Source of the DNA: VXOI01 sp965261945
GTDB taxonomy: Bacteria; Chloroflexota; Dehalococcoidia; Lucifugimonadales; UBA3495
Assembly (NCBI GenBank): GCA_965261945.1
Contig: CBDHEF010000001.1
Coordinates: 124,001-188,000 of the forward strand
Length of the DNA: 64,000 nt
Direction of reading: 5' to 3'
Part shown: one piece after another, positions 45,902-54,659 of the stretch
How the letters are laid out: each line of letters begins with the position of its first letter
Position numbering within the stretch: the first letter of the stretch is position 1
The notes under the pieces: model-generated
The model's input: the letters and a program-made list of their open reading frames with translations, nothing else
Databases searched by the model: none
Told to the model about the DNA's origin: nothing
Program-made: the position numbers and the translations under genes

Positions 45902-46660
45902 CTAGTAGATGGCATCGGCGGATGCCTTTTCCCTGACGCTCCTTCGCCTTTCCGATTCCAGTTTCAGATAGGACATTCCGAACCGGGTGAGAACTGCCTG
46001 GCACAGATCCATTTGCGATTTCAGGTGCAGCATCATAGGAATGCGCCATGGCCTCAAAAACACTTCGGTAAGAATCGCGTTGCGACCCTTGGCCAGCTTG
46101 GGCAGGTAGCCGGGCAGGCGCTGTCCGGCCGTGTCCAGAATCACCCGCACCGAGACGAAAGGCACACCCGCGTCCCTTGCCGCTCCTGCCACGGCATGGT
46201 CTTCCATGTTCACGCTGGCCACGTTGTACTTTTCGCGAAGCTGTTGACGCTCCGCGATCTCCGCGATCAGGTGGTCGACCGTGAGGGAGTTGGTCCGGTT
46301 CACGGGCATCCGGGACCATACTGCCGCGGCTTCCGCCAGCTTCAGCATCGCCGGATCAGGTGTCGCCGCCTCAGCCGCCGGTTCATCACCTGAATCCCGC
46401 TCGTAGCTCCCGGCCAGAACCATGTCGCCGGTCTCCATACCAAGATCAACGGCTCCCGCAACCCCCAGCATCAGCACTCCCTGGGGGCGTCGCTTTGCGT
46501 TGTCCAGCGCAACAGCCATCGCGGCTCCGGCGCGCTTCGGCCCGATACCCACCCGGTGGACTTCCACGGGAAACCCCACGCCTCCCGACGCTTCCAGAGC
46601 GTCCAGTTCCTTCCGCAGGCCGTACAGTTCCTCTTCCATGCTGGCAACGATGTAGAGCAA
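45902..46660 (-). CDS. hpnG: Hopanoid-associated phosphorylase/nucleosidase HpnG
   Basis: 252 residues, TTG start. Purine nucleoside phosphorylase/nucleosidase fold: VGIGPKRAGAAMAVALDNAK, VLMLGVAGAVDLGMETGDMV, and the substrate-binding NVASVNMEDHAVAGAARDAG. In the hopanoid pathway HpnG removes adenine from adenosylhopane to give (phospho)ribosylhopane. It is directly downstream of hpnH, its substrate source. Confidence 0.88.
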   Translation of the reverse strand: MLYIVASMEEELYGLRKELDALEASGGVGFPVEVHRVGIGPKRAGAAMAVALDNAKRRPQGVLMLGVAGAVDLGMETGDMVLAGSYERDSGDEPAAEAATPDPAMLKLAEAAAVWSRMPVNRTNSLTVDHLIAEIAERQQLREKYNVASVNMEDHAVAGAARDAGVPFVSVRVILDTAGQRLPGYLPKLAKGRNAILTEVFLRPWRIPMMLHLKSQMDLCQAVLTRFGMSYLKLESERRRSVREKASADAIY

Positions 46661-46708
46661 TCCGTCTCCACGCTCTCGCCTTCCCCTCTGATAGGGGAGA
46701 CAAGAGAC

Positions 46709-47761
46709 TTACGCGGCGGTGATTCCACCCTTGTGGGCGGCTCCCGATTTGATCAGCGTGGCCCAGTCGCGCGGAGACTGTACCGCGGTGAAGATGGTGG
46801 CCGACTCGAACCCGCAGTGCATCATGCAGTTGGAGCAGCGAGGGTCCTTGCCGACGCCGTAGTTGTCCCACAGGTCCTTATCGAACAGCTCGGCGACGTG
46901 CTCGACGTGTTCGTCGGCCAGTGGGTAGCAGGGCTTGCGCCAGCCCATGACCGTGTAGGTCGGGTTGGACCAGGCCGTGCACTGGTACTCCCGGTCGCCT
47001 TTGAGGAAATTCAGATAGAGCGGGTTGTTGTAGAACCGCGCCCCCTTCGACTTCTCCGGATCCAGGAGCTGCCGGAAAAGGTCGTGCGACTCCTGCCGGG
47101 TCAGGAAGATTTCCTGGTCCGGCGCGTCAATGAAGTCGAAGCCCGGAGAGATCATCGAGCCTTCCACGCCGATGCCGCCGACCAGGCGGAACATCTCGGA
47201 CAGGTCTTCCACGTCGCTGCTCCGGAAGACCGTGGTGTTGGTGCAGACACGATAGCCGCGGTCGAGGGCCTGCTCCAGCACGGCCACCGCCTTCTTGAAG
47301 ACGCCGGCCCGGGCCACCGACTCGTCGTGCTTCTCCTCCATGCCGTCCAGGTGTACCACCCAGCACAGGTACTTGGAGGGCGGCACCTTCTCCATCACCC
47401 GCTCCAGCAACAGGCCGTTGGTGCAGCAATAGACGAAATACTTTTCCGCCACCAGGCGGTTGATGATTTCGTGGATGCGCGGGTGGATGGTCGGCTCGCC
47501 CCCGGCGATGGAGACGATGGGCGCGCCCGACTCCTTGACCGCGTTGATGGCTTCGTCAACGGGCATCATCTTGTCCAGCACCGGCTTGTACTCGCGGATG
47601 CGCCCGCAGCCGATGCAGGCCAGGTTGCACATCTCCAGTGGCTCCAGCATGGTCACCAGGGGAAACTTGCTCCGCCCCTTCGCCTTGTTCTTCAGGATGT
47701 AACCGGCGAGGCGGACGGAAAGCTCCACGGGCCGTTTGGCGCGCTTTGCGGTGGTTGTCAT
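46709..47761 (-). CDS. hpnH: Adenosyl-hopene transferase HpnH (radical SAM)
   Basis: 350 residues, ATG with GAAGGA upstream. The radical SAM 4Fe-4S motif C-x3-C-x2-C is seen as EMCNLACIGCGRIREY; SIAGGEPTIHPRIHEIINRL is the AdoMet-binding GGEP block. Additional C-terminal cysteines (GKDPRCSNCMMHCGFES) suit a SPASM-like region. The enzyme attaches the 5'-deoxyadenosyl group to hopene, the first step of extended C35 hopanoids. Confidence 0.94.
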   Translation of the reverse strand: MTTTAKRAKRPVELSVRLAGYILKNKAKGRSKFPLVTMLEPLEMCNLACIGCGRIREYKPVLDKMMPVDEAINAVKESGAPIVSIAGGEPTIHPRIHEIINRLVAEKYFVYCCTNGLLLERVMEKVPPSKYLCWVVHLDGMEEKHDESVARAGVFKKAVAVLEQALDRGYRVCTNTTVFRSSDVEDLSEMFRLVGGIGVEGSMISPGFDFIDAPDQEIFLTRQESHDLFRQLLDPEKSKGARFYNNPLYLNFLKGDREYQCTAWSNPTYTVMGWRKPCYPLADEHVEHVAELFDKDLWDNYGVGKDPRCSNCMMHCGFESATIFTAVQSPRDWATLIKSGAAHKGGITAA

Positions 47762-47872
47762 CGACTGTCCTTCGCGTAAGTCGTATGTGCAAGCCGGAAA
47801 TATGCCCCCGGCACAAGTTCCGCTCTTCCTACCCTAGCACTTCTATCCTAATACTTCATACTTCCCGGCCTT

Positions 47873-48955
47873 TTAGTATTCCCTTCGGGCCAGGAAATCC
47901 ACCAGTTCCTCGGCCTCGGCTCTGGCCCAATCCGGCAGCGTCACCGGCGCGAGGGCTTCCAGGGCGCGGTTGGCCGCCGCCTCGGTCAGCGCCTGAGAGT
48001 GTTCCCGAGCCCCAACCTCGTCCAGCACCGCCAGCACCCGTTGTACGTCGTCTTCCTCCAGTTCCAGCTGGCCGTAGATGCGTTTCATGTCGTCCAGCGC
48101 CGCGCCTCCCGCCCGCTCAAGGGCGAATACCACGGGGTAGGACTTCTTGCGGCGGCGAATGTCGTTGCCCGTCGCCTTGCCCAGGGTGGCCTCGTCTCCC
48201 CAGATGCCCAGGTAGTCGTCCCGAATCTGGAAGGCCCGCCCCAATCCCTCGCCGAATCTGGCGAAGGCCCGCACGGCCGATTCGGCGCCCTCGGCCAGCA
48301 ATGCCCCGGTCTCCAGCCCGCAGCGGATGAGGGCGCCGGTCTTGCAGGCGATCATGTGCAGGTATTCCGCAGTGGTGATGTCGGTGCGGCCCTCGAACTC
48401 CAGGTCGAGGCATTGGCCCTCGATCATCGCCAGGTAGCTGTTGGTCAAAGTTTCCGATACCCGCAGCAGCACCTCCGCCGAAATGCCTTCCTGTTCCGCC
48501 CGGAGCGCGGCCAGGTCGCCGGTGGAGTGCATGGCGTTGCCCGCCACCAGCGCCCGGGGGATGCCCCACAGTCTCCATGCGGTGGGCTGGTGCCGCCGCT
48601 CCAGGTCCTGGTCCTGAATGTCGTCATGCAACAGTGAGAAGTTGTGAATCAACTCCAGCGCGGCGGCGGCGGGCAGGGCCCGGTCGCAGGCAGAGGCCAG
48701 CGCCTCGCAGGCGAAGAGGCACAAGGTGGGTCGCAGGGCCTTGCCCTGGGAAGAGGCCGAGGCGGCGGGGACTCCGCCCTGTTCCACCCAGCCCAGATGA
48801 TAATGCAGGAGCAGTTGAATGTCCGCTCCGCTGGTTTGGGGTACGGCGCGGCCAAGCTCCTCTGCTATCCAGCCCTGGTATCGGGAAAACATTCCCGGCA
48901 ACTGAGGACCGGGGCGGGCAACAGCCGGAGAACTGGTATTCGAGTCCGATGCCAT
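47873..48955 (-). CDS. Polyprenyl diphosphate synthase
   Basis: 360 residues from ATG 48955, where homology begins; the in-frame ORF extends upstream to 49231 through repeats and has no support. Trans-prenyltransferase motifs: NFSLLHDDIQDQDLERR (first DDxxD) and FQIRDDYLGIWGDEATLGKA (second). The product length cannot be read; in this operon it most likely supplies farnesyl or longer diphosphates for squalene. It is the first gene of the hopanoid operon. Confidence 0.9.
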   Translation of the reverse strand: MASDSNTSSPAVARPGPQLPGMFSRYQGWIAEELGRAVPQTSGADIQLLLHYHLGWVEQGGVPAASASSQGKALRPTLCLFACEALASACDRALPAAAALELIHNFSLLHDDIQDQDLERRHQPTAWRLWGIPRALVAGNAMHSTGDLAALRAEQEGISAEVLLRVSETLTNSYLAMIEGQCLDLEFEGRTDITTAEYLHMIACKTGALIRCGLETGALLAEGAESAVRAFARFGEGLGRAFQIRDDYLGIWGDEATLGKATGNDIRRRKKSYPVVFALERAGGAALDDMKRIYGQLELEEDDVQRVLAVLDEVGAREHSQALTEAAANRALEALAPVTLPDWARAEAEELVDFLARREY

Positions 48956-48990
48956 CGCCTGCTTAATCCTGCCTTTCCCTGAATTACCCG

Positions 48991-49056
48991 TGTATGAGCG
49001 CCGGTTGCTGACTGTATGAGCGCCGGTTGCTGACTGTATGAGCGCCGGTTGCTGAC
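48991..49056. repeat. 22-bp tandem repeat, three perfect units
   Basis: TGTATGAGCGCCGGTTGCTG followed by AC, repeated three times without spacers, in the 5' leader of the hopanoid operon between promoter and first gene. It could bind a regulator or be plain slippage. Confidence 0.9.
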
Positions 49057-49094
49057 TGTAACCCGGTAGGCGGCCAGCAGGGGTCGGGCGGGCA

Positions 49095-49111
49095 ACATCG
49101 GTAACCGATGT
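49095..49111 (-). promoter_or_regulatory. Candidate operator of the hopanoid operon
   Basis: Perfect 17-base inverted repeat ACATCGGT-A-ACCGATGT just downstream of the predicted start site (about 49115). The regulator is unknown. Confidence 0.5.
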
Positions 49112-49121
49112 ATGGCAAGGG

Positions 49122-49150
49122 ATGCTAACAAAGCCCCATAACAGTGTCAA
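49122..49150 (-). promoter_or_regulatory. Sigma-70 promoter of the hopanoid operon
   Basis: On the minus strand TTGACA (49150-49145), 17-base spacer, TAGCAT (49127-49122). It lies about 165 bases before the polyprenyl synthase start. Confidence 0.65.
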
Positions 49151-49194
49151 GAAAAATTGAGAAGTAACAGAGAAATCGCCCGTAAATCGCTCGA

Positions 49195-49230
49195 AGATCG
49201 CTCTTGGAAGCAAGATCGCTCTTGGAAGCA
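49195..49230. repeat. 18-bp tandem duplication
   Basis: AGATCGCTCTTGGAAGCA twice in succession, upstream of the hopanoid promoter. With it, the gap 48956-49283 is fully described: leader repeats, operator, promoter, this duplication and a C/T-rich palindrome at 49260. Confidence 0.9.
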
Positions 49231-49283
49231 AGAATCAACCATCCGGTGAATTCAAACCGTCCCCCTCCCCAGGGGGGAGATGG

Positions 49284-51587
49284 TCAGGGTGAGAGCGCCT
49301 CCCCTGCGTCCGACCCTGTTGGATGTGCGGGCACCAAGTAGGCCACATACAGCGTCCTGCCCTGCTCGACCCTCTCCCCGATCTTGACGGCTTCCGGGTA
49401 CTCCTCTTCCAGCGCGGCTGTCAGGGGCAGATACTCGTCGAGAAACACGAAAACGGTGTCCTCTCCAATCTCATGGCGCGGCGGTACTGCGCCGTCTCCC
49501 CCGAACACCGGGCTGCCGTCTGTTCCCCGGGCGTTGGGCAGGACGAACCGCCGTATGCTGCTGTCGAAGCGCTGCCTGACCGTGTAGTGGCGGACCGGCA
49601 GGTCCATGTTCAGGTCCTTCAGAAACAGGAGCGATTGGTGATACTCGTAGTTGAAGAACCACCTCACCGACTCCCCGTCGCCCCAGCGGCCTGCCTCCCG
49701 CAGGTTCGGCCCTGCGAACAGCGCGGCGAAGGCGACGGCGATGACTGCGGCGAAGGAAACGGCGGTCCGGCGGGCGGCGGAGAAATTCCGCGCCGCGAGG
49801 TATTCCCTCACCCTGCCGGCCAGTGGGATCAGCGCAGCGTCTACGCCTACGGAAACGATGACCAATACAAAAAAGACGCCCAGCAGGTAGCGACGGCTTT
49901 CCGCGCCCGGAACCATCAGTATGGGAGCCATGCCAATCAGCCATGCCGCCAGCAGCAGTTGGCAGCGCCGTTGACGGATGAAGAGGAGAGTGACCGCCAG
50001 TCCCGCCCAGAAGAAAAGCGAAGCCGCCAAGGGAAGAATTGGAATGGCCGGGGAGCCGTCTATGGTGTTGCCCTGCACCGGCTGATGCGCCAGCAGCACG
50101 GCGTCAACGGCCAGGCCGGGGATATTCAGCCACGTCGAGGGTTCGGTGAGCGACACTTGATAGAGGTCGTTGAGATTGGGGCCGATGTAGCCGGAACCGG
50201 CGTAGAACAGCAGCATCGGGGCCCCAACCAGCGCCGACACCCCCAGGCACAGCCACACTGCCCAGCCATTCCGCACGTCGCGGTCAACCGCCGCCGCGAG
50301 CAGGGCCACGGCCCAGATTCCCGCGAAGTAGATAAGGGAAGTCTTGAAGGCATAAAGTCCCAAGCCCAGGGCGACACCCGCCGCCACCGCCACCCATTTG
50401 CGCTTCGACTGCACCGCCGCCACCAACAGCCACATGGCCAGCAGCGCCATGAACACCGACGTTATCCCGCCAAAGGCGATGCGGCTCTGGATAACGAACC
50501 AGAAGGAAACCGCCACCAATGCCGCCGACAGTATAGCCACCCGAAAGGGAAACAGGCTCCGCACCAGCAGGTAGCCCACGGGTATGATGGCCACGCCAGG
50601 GATGGCGGAAGTAAGGCGCATGGTGGTGACGTCGGCGCCACCCAGCCGGAAAATCAGCCCCATCCAATGGACGTAACCGGCGGGATTGCCCAGTGTGACG
50701 CCGGTCCAGATGCCCACGCTCTCGCCCCGCAGCGAGCGGAGAGCCTCCATCGCCATCCCGGTCTCGTCGCCGTGGATGCCGACGGGCGCTTCAGACAGGT
50801 TCCAGACTCTCAGAAACAGGGCCAGCAGCGCCAGCCCGATGACCGCCACCGCCTCAACGTATCGCGGGACGGCCAATTCCTCGCCCGCGGTCAGAGCGCC
50901 CTGTGCCCGTGCCGCCGCCGCTCCAGCCTTGCGGCGCAATGCGTCAATCCCCTCGCCCAGCGCCGGCGGAACCAGCCAGGGCGGAATCAGCCCCGGCGGG
51001 ATGAGCGGGCCTCGCCCCCGTACCGCCCGCGCCGGGGTAGGCAGGCGCGCCGGGGGACTTGCCGTGCGGGGCAGCAGGCCGTTTGCCAGCAACGCCCGCG
51101 TCAGCCAGTAGACGGCAGCGGGCAGGGGGTGGCGCGAGGGCGGGGATTGCCCAGTCGCATCCACTGATGTAGCGGAGGGCAGCGGCGCGCGGCCCGGCGA
51201 GGATGGTTCTACTGGTAACGGAGCCTTCGGCGAGGACGCAACTCCTGGCGGTCTCGCAGAGCGCGGCGGCCCCTGGCTGGTCAGCAAGGCCCGTCCCAGC
51301 CGGTACACCCCGGCCCGGAAGGAACCCGGCGGCGGCAGGCGGGACTCGTCTGGCGGACGGCGGGCCGGAGGGGTGGACGCCGGAGAGAACGCCGGACGTT
51401 GGCCGGGGCCGGGGGAACTTCGCTCCTCCCGCAAAGGCTCTCCGCACTGGTGGCAAGATTTGTAGCCAACCGGGTTGGCAGTGGAGCAGGAGGGACAATC
51501 GCTGGTCAAATCGGGCCGTCTCTCAAATCCGCTTTCCGTATTCGGAGCCTTTTTGTTGTTCCTTTCCCTAACCCTCACCCTCACCAA
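49284..51587 (-). CDS. Large membrane glycosyltransferase (GT39/ArnT-like) with N-terminal zinc ribbon
   Basis: 767 residues. The start includes a double-Cys zinc ribbon (CPSCSTANPVGYKSCHQCGE, residues 34-53), then a Pro/Ser/Arg-rich disordered stretch to about 190. A polytopic part follows, with the catalytic-type loop NLSEAPVGIHGDETGMAMEA and LTSAIPGVAIIPVGYLLVRS typical of PMT/ArnT-like enzymes, then about ten TM helices and a soluble C-terminal domain. Such enzymes move sugars from polyprenyl phosphate carriers. The zinc ribbon is rare in this family, and its role is unknown. Confidence 0.8.
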   Translation of the reverse strand: MVRVRVRERNNKKAPNTESGFERRPDLTSDCPSCSTANPVGYKSCHQCGEPLREERSSPGPGQRPAFSPASTPPARRPPDESRLPPPGSFRAGVYRLGRALLTSQGPPRSARPPGVASSPKAPLPVEPSSPGRAPLPSATSVDATGQSPPSRHPLPAAVYWLTRALLANGLLPRTASPPARLPTPARAVRGRGPLIPPGLIPPWLVPPALGEGIDALRRKAGAAAARAQGALTAGEELAVPRYVEAVAVIGLALLALFLRVWNLSEAPVGIHGDETGMAMEALRSLRGESVGIWTGVTLGNPAGYVHWMGLIFRLGGADVTTMRLTSAIPGVAIIPVGYLLVRSLFPFRVAILSAALVAVSFWFVIQSRIAFGGITSVFMALLAMWLLVAAVQSKRKWVAVAAGVALGLGLYAFKTSLIYFAGIWAVALLAAAVDRDVRNGWAVWLCLGVSALVGAPMLLFYAGSGYIGPNLNDLYQVSLTEPSTWLNIPGLAVDAVLLAHQPVQGNTIDGSPAIPILPLAASLFFWAGLAVTLLFIRQRRCQLLLAAWLIGMAPILMVPGAESRRYLLGVFFVLVIVSVGVDAALIPLAGRVREYLAARNFSAARRTAVSFAAVIAVAFAALFAGPNLREAGRWGDGESVRWFFNYEYHQSLLFLKDLNMDLPVRHYTVRQRFDSSIRRFVLPNARGTDGSPVFGGDGAVPPRHEIGEDTVFVFLDEYLPLTAALEEEYPEAVKIGERVEQGRTLYVAYLVPAHPTGSDAGEALSP

Positions 51588-51719
51588 CCTAACTATCAGA
51601 GGGCAGGCGATCTTGTGGGACCATGCTGCTGCATGATGGCCGTGGCCAACAGCTCGTTTATAGTAGTATCATATCTGCCCGGCAATTCCGGCAAAATGGC
51701 TGGGCAATGGGCAAAATAG

Positions 51720-51748
51720 TTGACACCCCCGCCAGATTGCCATATATT
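51720..51748 (+). promoter_or_regulatory. Near-perfect sigma-70 promoter of the DUF1800-DUF1501-NHL genes
   Basis: TTGACA (51720-51725), exactly 17 bases, TATATT (51743-51748). The 318-bp gap 51588-51905 holds this promoter, the dyad at 51756 and a long leader. Confidence 0.8.
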
Positions 51749-51755
51749 TCTATCT

Positions 51756-51771
51756 TGTAACGAATGTTACA
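51756..51771 (+). promoter_or_regulatory. TGTAAC-N4-GTTACA dyad at the transcription start
   Basis: Perfect 6-base arms; it contains GTA-N8-TAC, the core form of Crp/Fnr-family (NtcA-type) sites. Position covers the predicted start, so a repressor role is likely if bound. The leader further contains GGCATCCC (about 51779-51786) and GGGATGTC (about 51809-51816), which could pair into a stem. Confidence 0.5.
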
Positions 51772-51905
51772 TAAGGACGGCATCCCCAAGCTGACAGCCC
51801 ATGGCGGCGTGGGATGTCGCTTTACTATAACAAGGCGAATAGCATCGCGCTTGAAAGCCTGGTAACCGATAGATAAAGGGAAAAGGCTGGAATAAGGAGT
51901 AGAAT

Positions 51906-53324
51906 ATGGCTGACCAGGACATTGGATTGGTAGCTCACCTGATGCGCCGCGCCGGTTTCGGGGCGAGTCGGGACGAGATTGAGGCCAAGGTAGCCCTGGG
52001 CTACGACAACGTGGTCCATGATCTGCTGAACCCCACCGGCGGCCTCGACGAAGACATCCTGATGCGCTACAACCCGGCGTATTACGAACCGGGCGCCATC
52101 GAAGTCAACACCCAACTCTGGGTGTACCGCATGATCAACAGCCCCAACCAGCTCCAGGAAAAGGTAGCTCTGTTCTGGCACATGATCTTCTGCGCCGGCC
52201 ACAGCAAGATCGACTCCGGCCAGGAAATGGGCATCATGGTCAGTATGTTCCGGGAGCACGGCATGGGCCGCTTCGACGACCTGCTGCTCAGGCTGTCCGA
52301 AAACCCCGGCATGATGTACTACCTCGACAACACCGAGTCCCACAAGGCCAACCTGAACGAGAACTATGGCCGCGAGCTCCTGGAGCTCTTCTCCCTCGGC
52401 GTCGGCAAGGACGGCGCTTTCAATTACAGTGAGGACGACGTAAAGGTCTGCGCCCGCGCCTTCACCGGCTGGAACGTGGCCCCGTCATACCCGCCGTTCC
52501 CCCATGGCCGCAGCCCGTGGCAGTTCCGCTTTGACCCTGCCGACCACGACAACAGCGAAAAGACCTTCCTCGGCGAGACCGGCCCCTGGAACGGCGACGA
52601 CATCATTCGCATCATCTGCGAACAGCCGGGAACGGCCCGCTTCCTCGCCCGCCATATGTACAACTACTTCGTGGCCGATGAGCCGCAGGTCCCGGCCTGG
52701 CGTCTGACCCTGCCGCGCGACCTTGAGGCCATCGAGGCCCTCGAAAAGGCATACTACGACTCTGGCCACTCCATCAAGGCCATGCTCGATACCCTGTTCA
52801 CCTCTGACTTCTTCAAGGACGAGTCCGTCCGCTACCAGAAGGTCAAGAACCCGGCCGAAATGGTCATCAGCCTGCTCCGCATGGTCGGCGAGCACAAGGA
52901 AATCAAGCCCGGCCTGTTCGAGTTGTCCCAGGAGCCCAAGTACATGGGCCAGGACCTGATGAACCCGCCCACGGTGGAAGGCTGGCACACCGGCCGCGAG
53001 TGGATCGACAGCGGCACACTGGTTGAGCGCATCAACTTCGCCGCCGAGATGCTCGGCAACACCGAGCTGGAAGGCGTCCGCGGCTTGGTCTCCCGCCTCA
53101 TGTCCAGCGGCGAGACCCTGAGCCCCGAGCAGTTCGTGGACGGCTGTCTCGACATGACCGGCCCGGTGCAGGTCACCGCCGACACCCACTCCCAGTTGGT
53201 GGGCCACGCTTCCCAGGAAGGCAACCTGAGCCACGGCAGCGATGCGGAGCGCGTCACCTTCACCCGCCGCGCCGGCGAAATGTTCCAGATGATCGCCGCC
53301 ACGGCCGAGTTCCAGTTCGAGTAA
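51906..53324 (+). CDS. DUF1800 family protein
   Basis: 472 residues, GGAG upstream. The DUF1800 hallmarks are present: AHLMRRAGFGASRDEI near the start, MIFCAGHSKIDSGQEM, and NLNENYGRELLELFSLGVGK. Unlike most family members it lacks a Tat or Sec signal peptide, so it looks cytoplasmic. Function unknown; in many bacteria DUF1800 and DUF1501 genes are adjacent, as here. Codon use is strongly biased to C-ending codons, suggesting high expression. DUF1501 and NHL-repeat genes follow on the same strand. Confidence 0.9.
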   Translation: MADQDIGLVAHLMRRAGFGASRDEIEAKVALGYDNVVHDLLNPTGGLDEDILMRYNPAYYEPGAIEVNTQLWVYRMINSPNQLQEKVALFWHMIFCAGHSKIDSGQEMGIMVSMFREHGMGRFDDLLLRLSENPGMMYYLDNTESHKANLNENYGRELLELFSLGVGKDGAFNYSEDDVKVCARAFTGWNVAPSYPPFPHGRSPWQFRFDPADHDNSEKTFLGETGPWNGDDIIRIICEQPGTARFLARHMYNYFVADEPQVPAWRLTLPRDLEAIEALEKAYYDSGHSIKAMLDTLFTSDFFKDESVRYQKVKNPAEMVISLLRMVGEHKEIKPGLFELSQEPKYMGQDLMNPPTVEGWHTGREWIDSGTLVERINFAAEMLGNTELEGVRGLVSRLMSSGETLSPEQFVDGCLDMTGPVQVTADTHSQLVGHASQEGNLSHGSDAERVTFTRRAGEMFQMIAATAEFQFE

Positions 53325-53438
53325 ACCCGGTTCCAATTGGTCCAACCGCTTGTTTCGAGTCTGTCGACCGGCAAGCGGTTGGGCGGCCAGTAAAGACAAC
53401 CACAGAGACGCAAGCCACAATGCTAGAAGGAGCGACAA

Positions 53439-54581
53439 ATGGTATCGACCGCAAAAGATCCCGTCTTGGCAGTCCTCTCCCTGTCCGGCGGCAACGACGG
53501 GCTGAACACCGTCATCCCCCGCAACAACGGCCACTACCGGGACTTCCGCCCCACCATCGGTGTGCCGGAAGACCAGATACTGCCCATCAACGACGAGTTG
53601 GGCTTCCATCCCACGATGGCTCCCCTGATGAAGTTCTGGGAAGCCGGACAACTGGCCGTGTTCGTGGGCATCGGTTACCCCACCCCCAGCTACTCCCACT
53701 TCCGCAGCATGGACATCTGGCACACCTGCGAGCCCGAAATCATCGGCACCGAGGGCTGGCTGGGCCGCGCCGCCAAGCTGATGGACCCCACCGCCGAGAA
53801 CGTGCTGACCTCCGTTAACTTCGGCCGCGGCCTCCCCCGCGCCCTGGTGATGGAAGGCGTCCCCGTTGCCTCCGTCGGCAACCTCGAGACCTACGGCCTG
53901 CTGACCGGCATCGACGGCGAAGCCCAGCGAAACGAAGCCCTCGACGTATTCGGCCGTATGTACTCCCCCGCCATCGGCTCCGGCCCGGTGTTGGACTACA
54001 TCCACTCCACCGGCACCGACGCCCTCAAGGGCGCCGACATCCTGTCCACCGCCCCCGACAAGTACACCTCCAATGTCGAGTATTCCAATACCGTCATTGG
54101 CGGCTACATGAAGAACATCGCCCAGACCCACCTGGCCAACTTCGGCACCCGCGTCCTGTACACCACGTCGCCCTACAACGGCTTTGACTCCCACGCCAAC
54201 CAGGCGCAGGCCAACGCCGCCCTGTGGACCGACGTCTCCAGCACCGTCGACACCTTCTTCACCGACCTGCGCGACCATGACGCCAGCGACAACGTAACGC
54301 TGTTGCTGTTCAGTGAGTTCGGCCGCCGCGTCGCCGACAACGGCTCCGGCACCGACCACGGCGCAGCCAGCGTTGCCTTCGCCGTCGGCGAGCACGTCAA
54401 GGGCGGCGTCTACGGTATGTACCCGTCCCTGGCCCCGGCAGATCAGGAAGTGGGCGGCAACCTGGCCTTCAACCTGGACTTCCGCTCCGTCTACTCGACG
54501 ATCCTCGAAGACTGGTTCAACCTTGAGGCTGAGCCCATCGTCAACGGCAACTTCGAGCGCGTAAAGTTCTTGAACACCTAG
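53439..54581 (+). CDS. DUF1501 family protein
   Basis: 380 residues, GGAG upstream. Hallmarks: LAVLSLSGGNDGLNTVIP at the start, GYPTPSYSHFRSMDIWHT, and LLFSEFGRRVADNGSGTDHG near the end. The family resembles the alkaline phosphatase/sulfatase fold and is usually exported by a Tat signal; here the signal is missing, as in its DUF1800 partner. The pair may act together in the cytoplasm. Function unknown. Confidence 0.9.
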   Translation: MVSTAKDPVLAVLSLSGGNDGLNTVIPRNNGHYRDFRPTIGVPEDQILPINDELGFHPTMAPLMKFWEAGQLAVFVGIGYPTPSYSHFRSMDIWHTCEPEIIGTEGWLGRAAKLMDPTAENVLTSVNFGRGLPRALVMEGVPVASVGNLETYGLLTGIDGEAQRNEALDVFGRMYSPAIGSGPVLDYIHSTGTDALKGADILSTAPDKYTSNVEYSNTVIGGYMKNIAQTHLANFGTRVLYTTSPYNGFDSHANQAQANAALWTDVSSTVDTFFTDLRDHDASDNVTLLLFSEFGRRVADNGSGTDHGAASVAFAVGEHVKGGVYGMYPSLAPADQEVGGNLAFNLDFRSVYSTILEDWFNLEAEPIVNGNFERVKFLNT

Positions 54582-54659
54582 AAAGTCTCCGGCCAATGAT
54601 TTTTTGGGAGGGCGTCATTACGTAAACCCTCCCATTCCAAAGCACGATGAGGTAAGGAT

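Noticed and set aside
48991..49056. Possible CRISPR array
   Set aside because: Units follow each other without spacers and there are only three; no cas genes are near.
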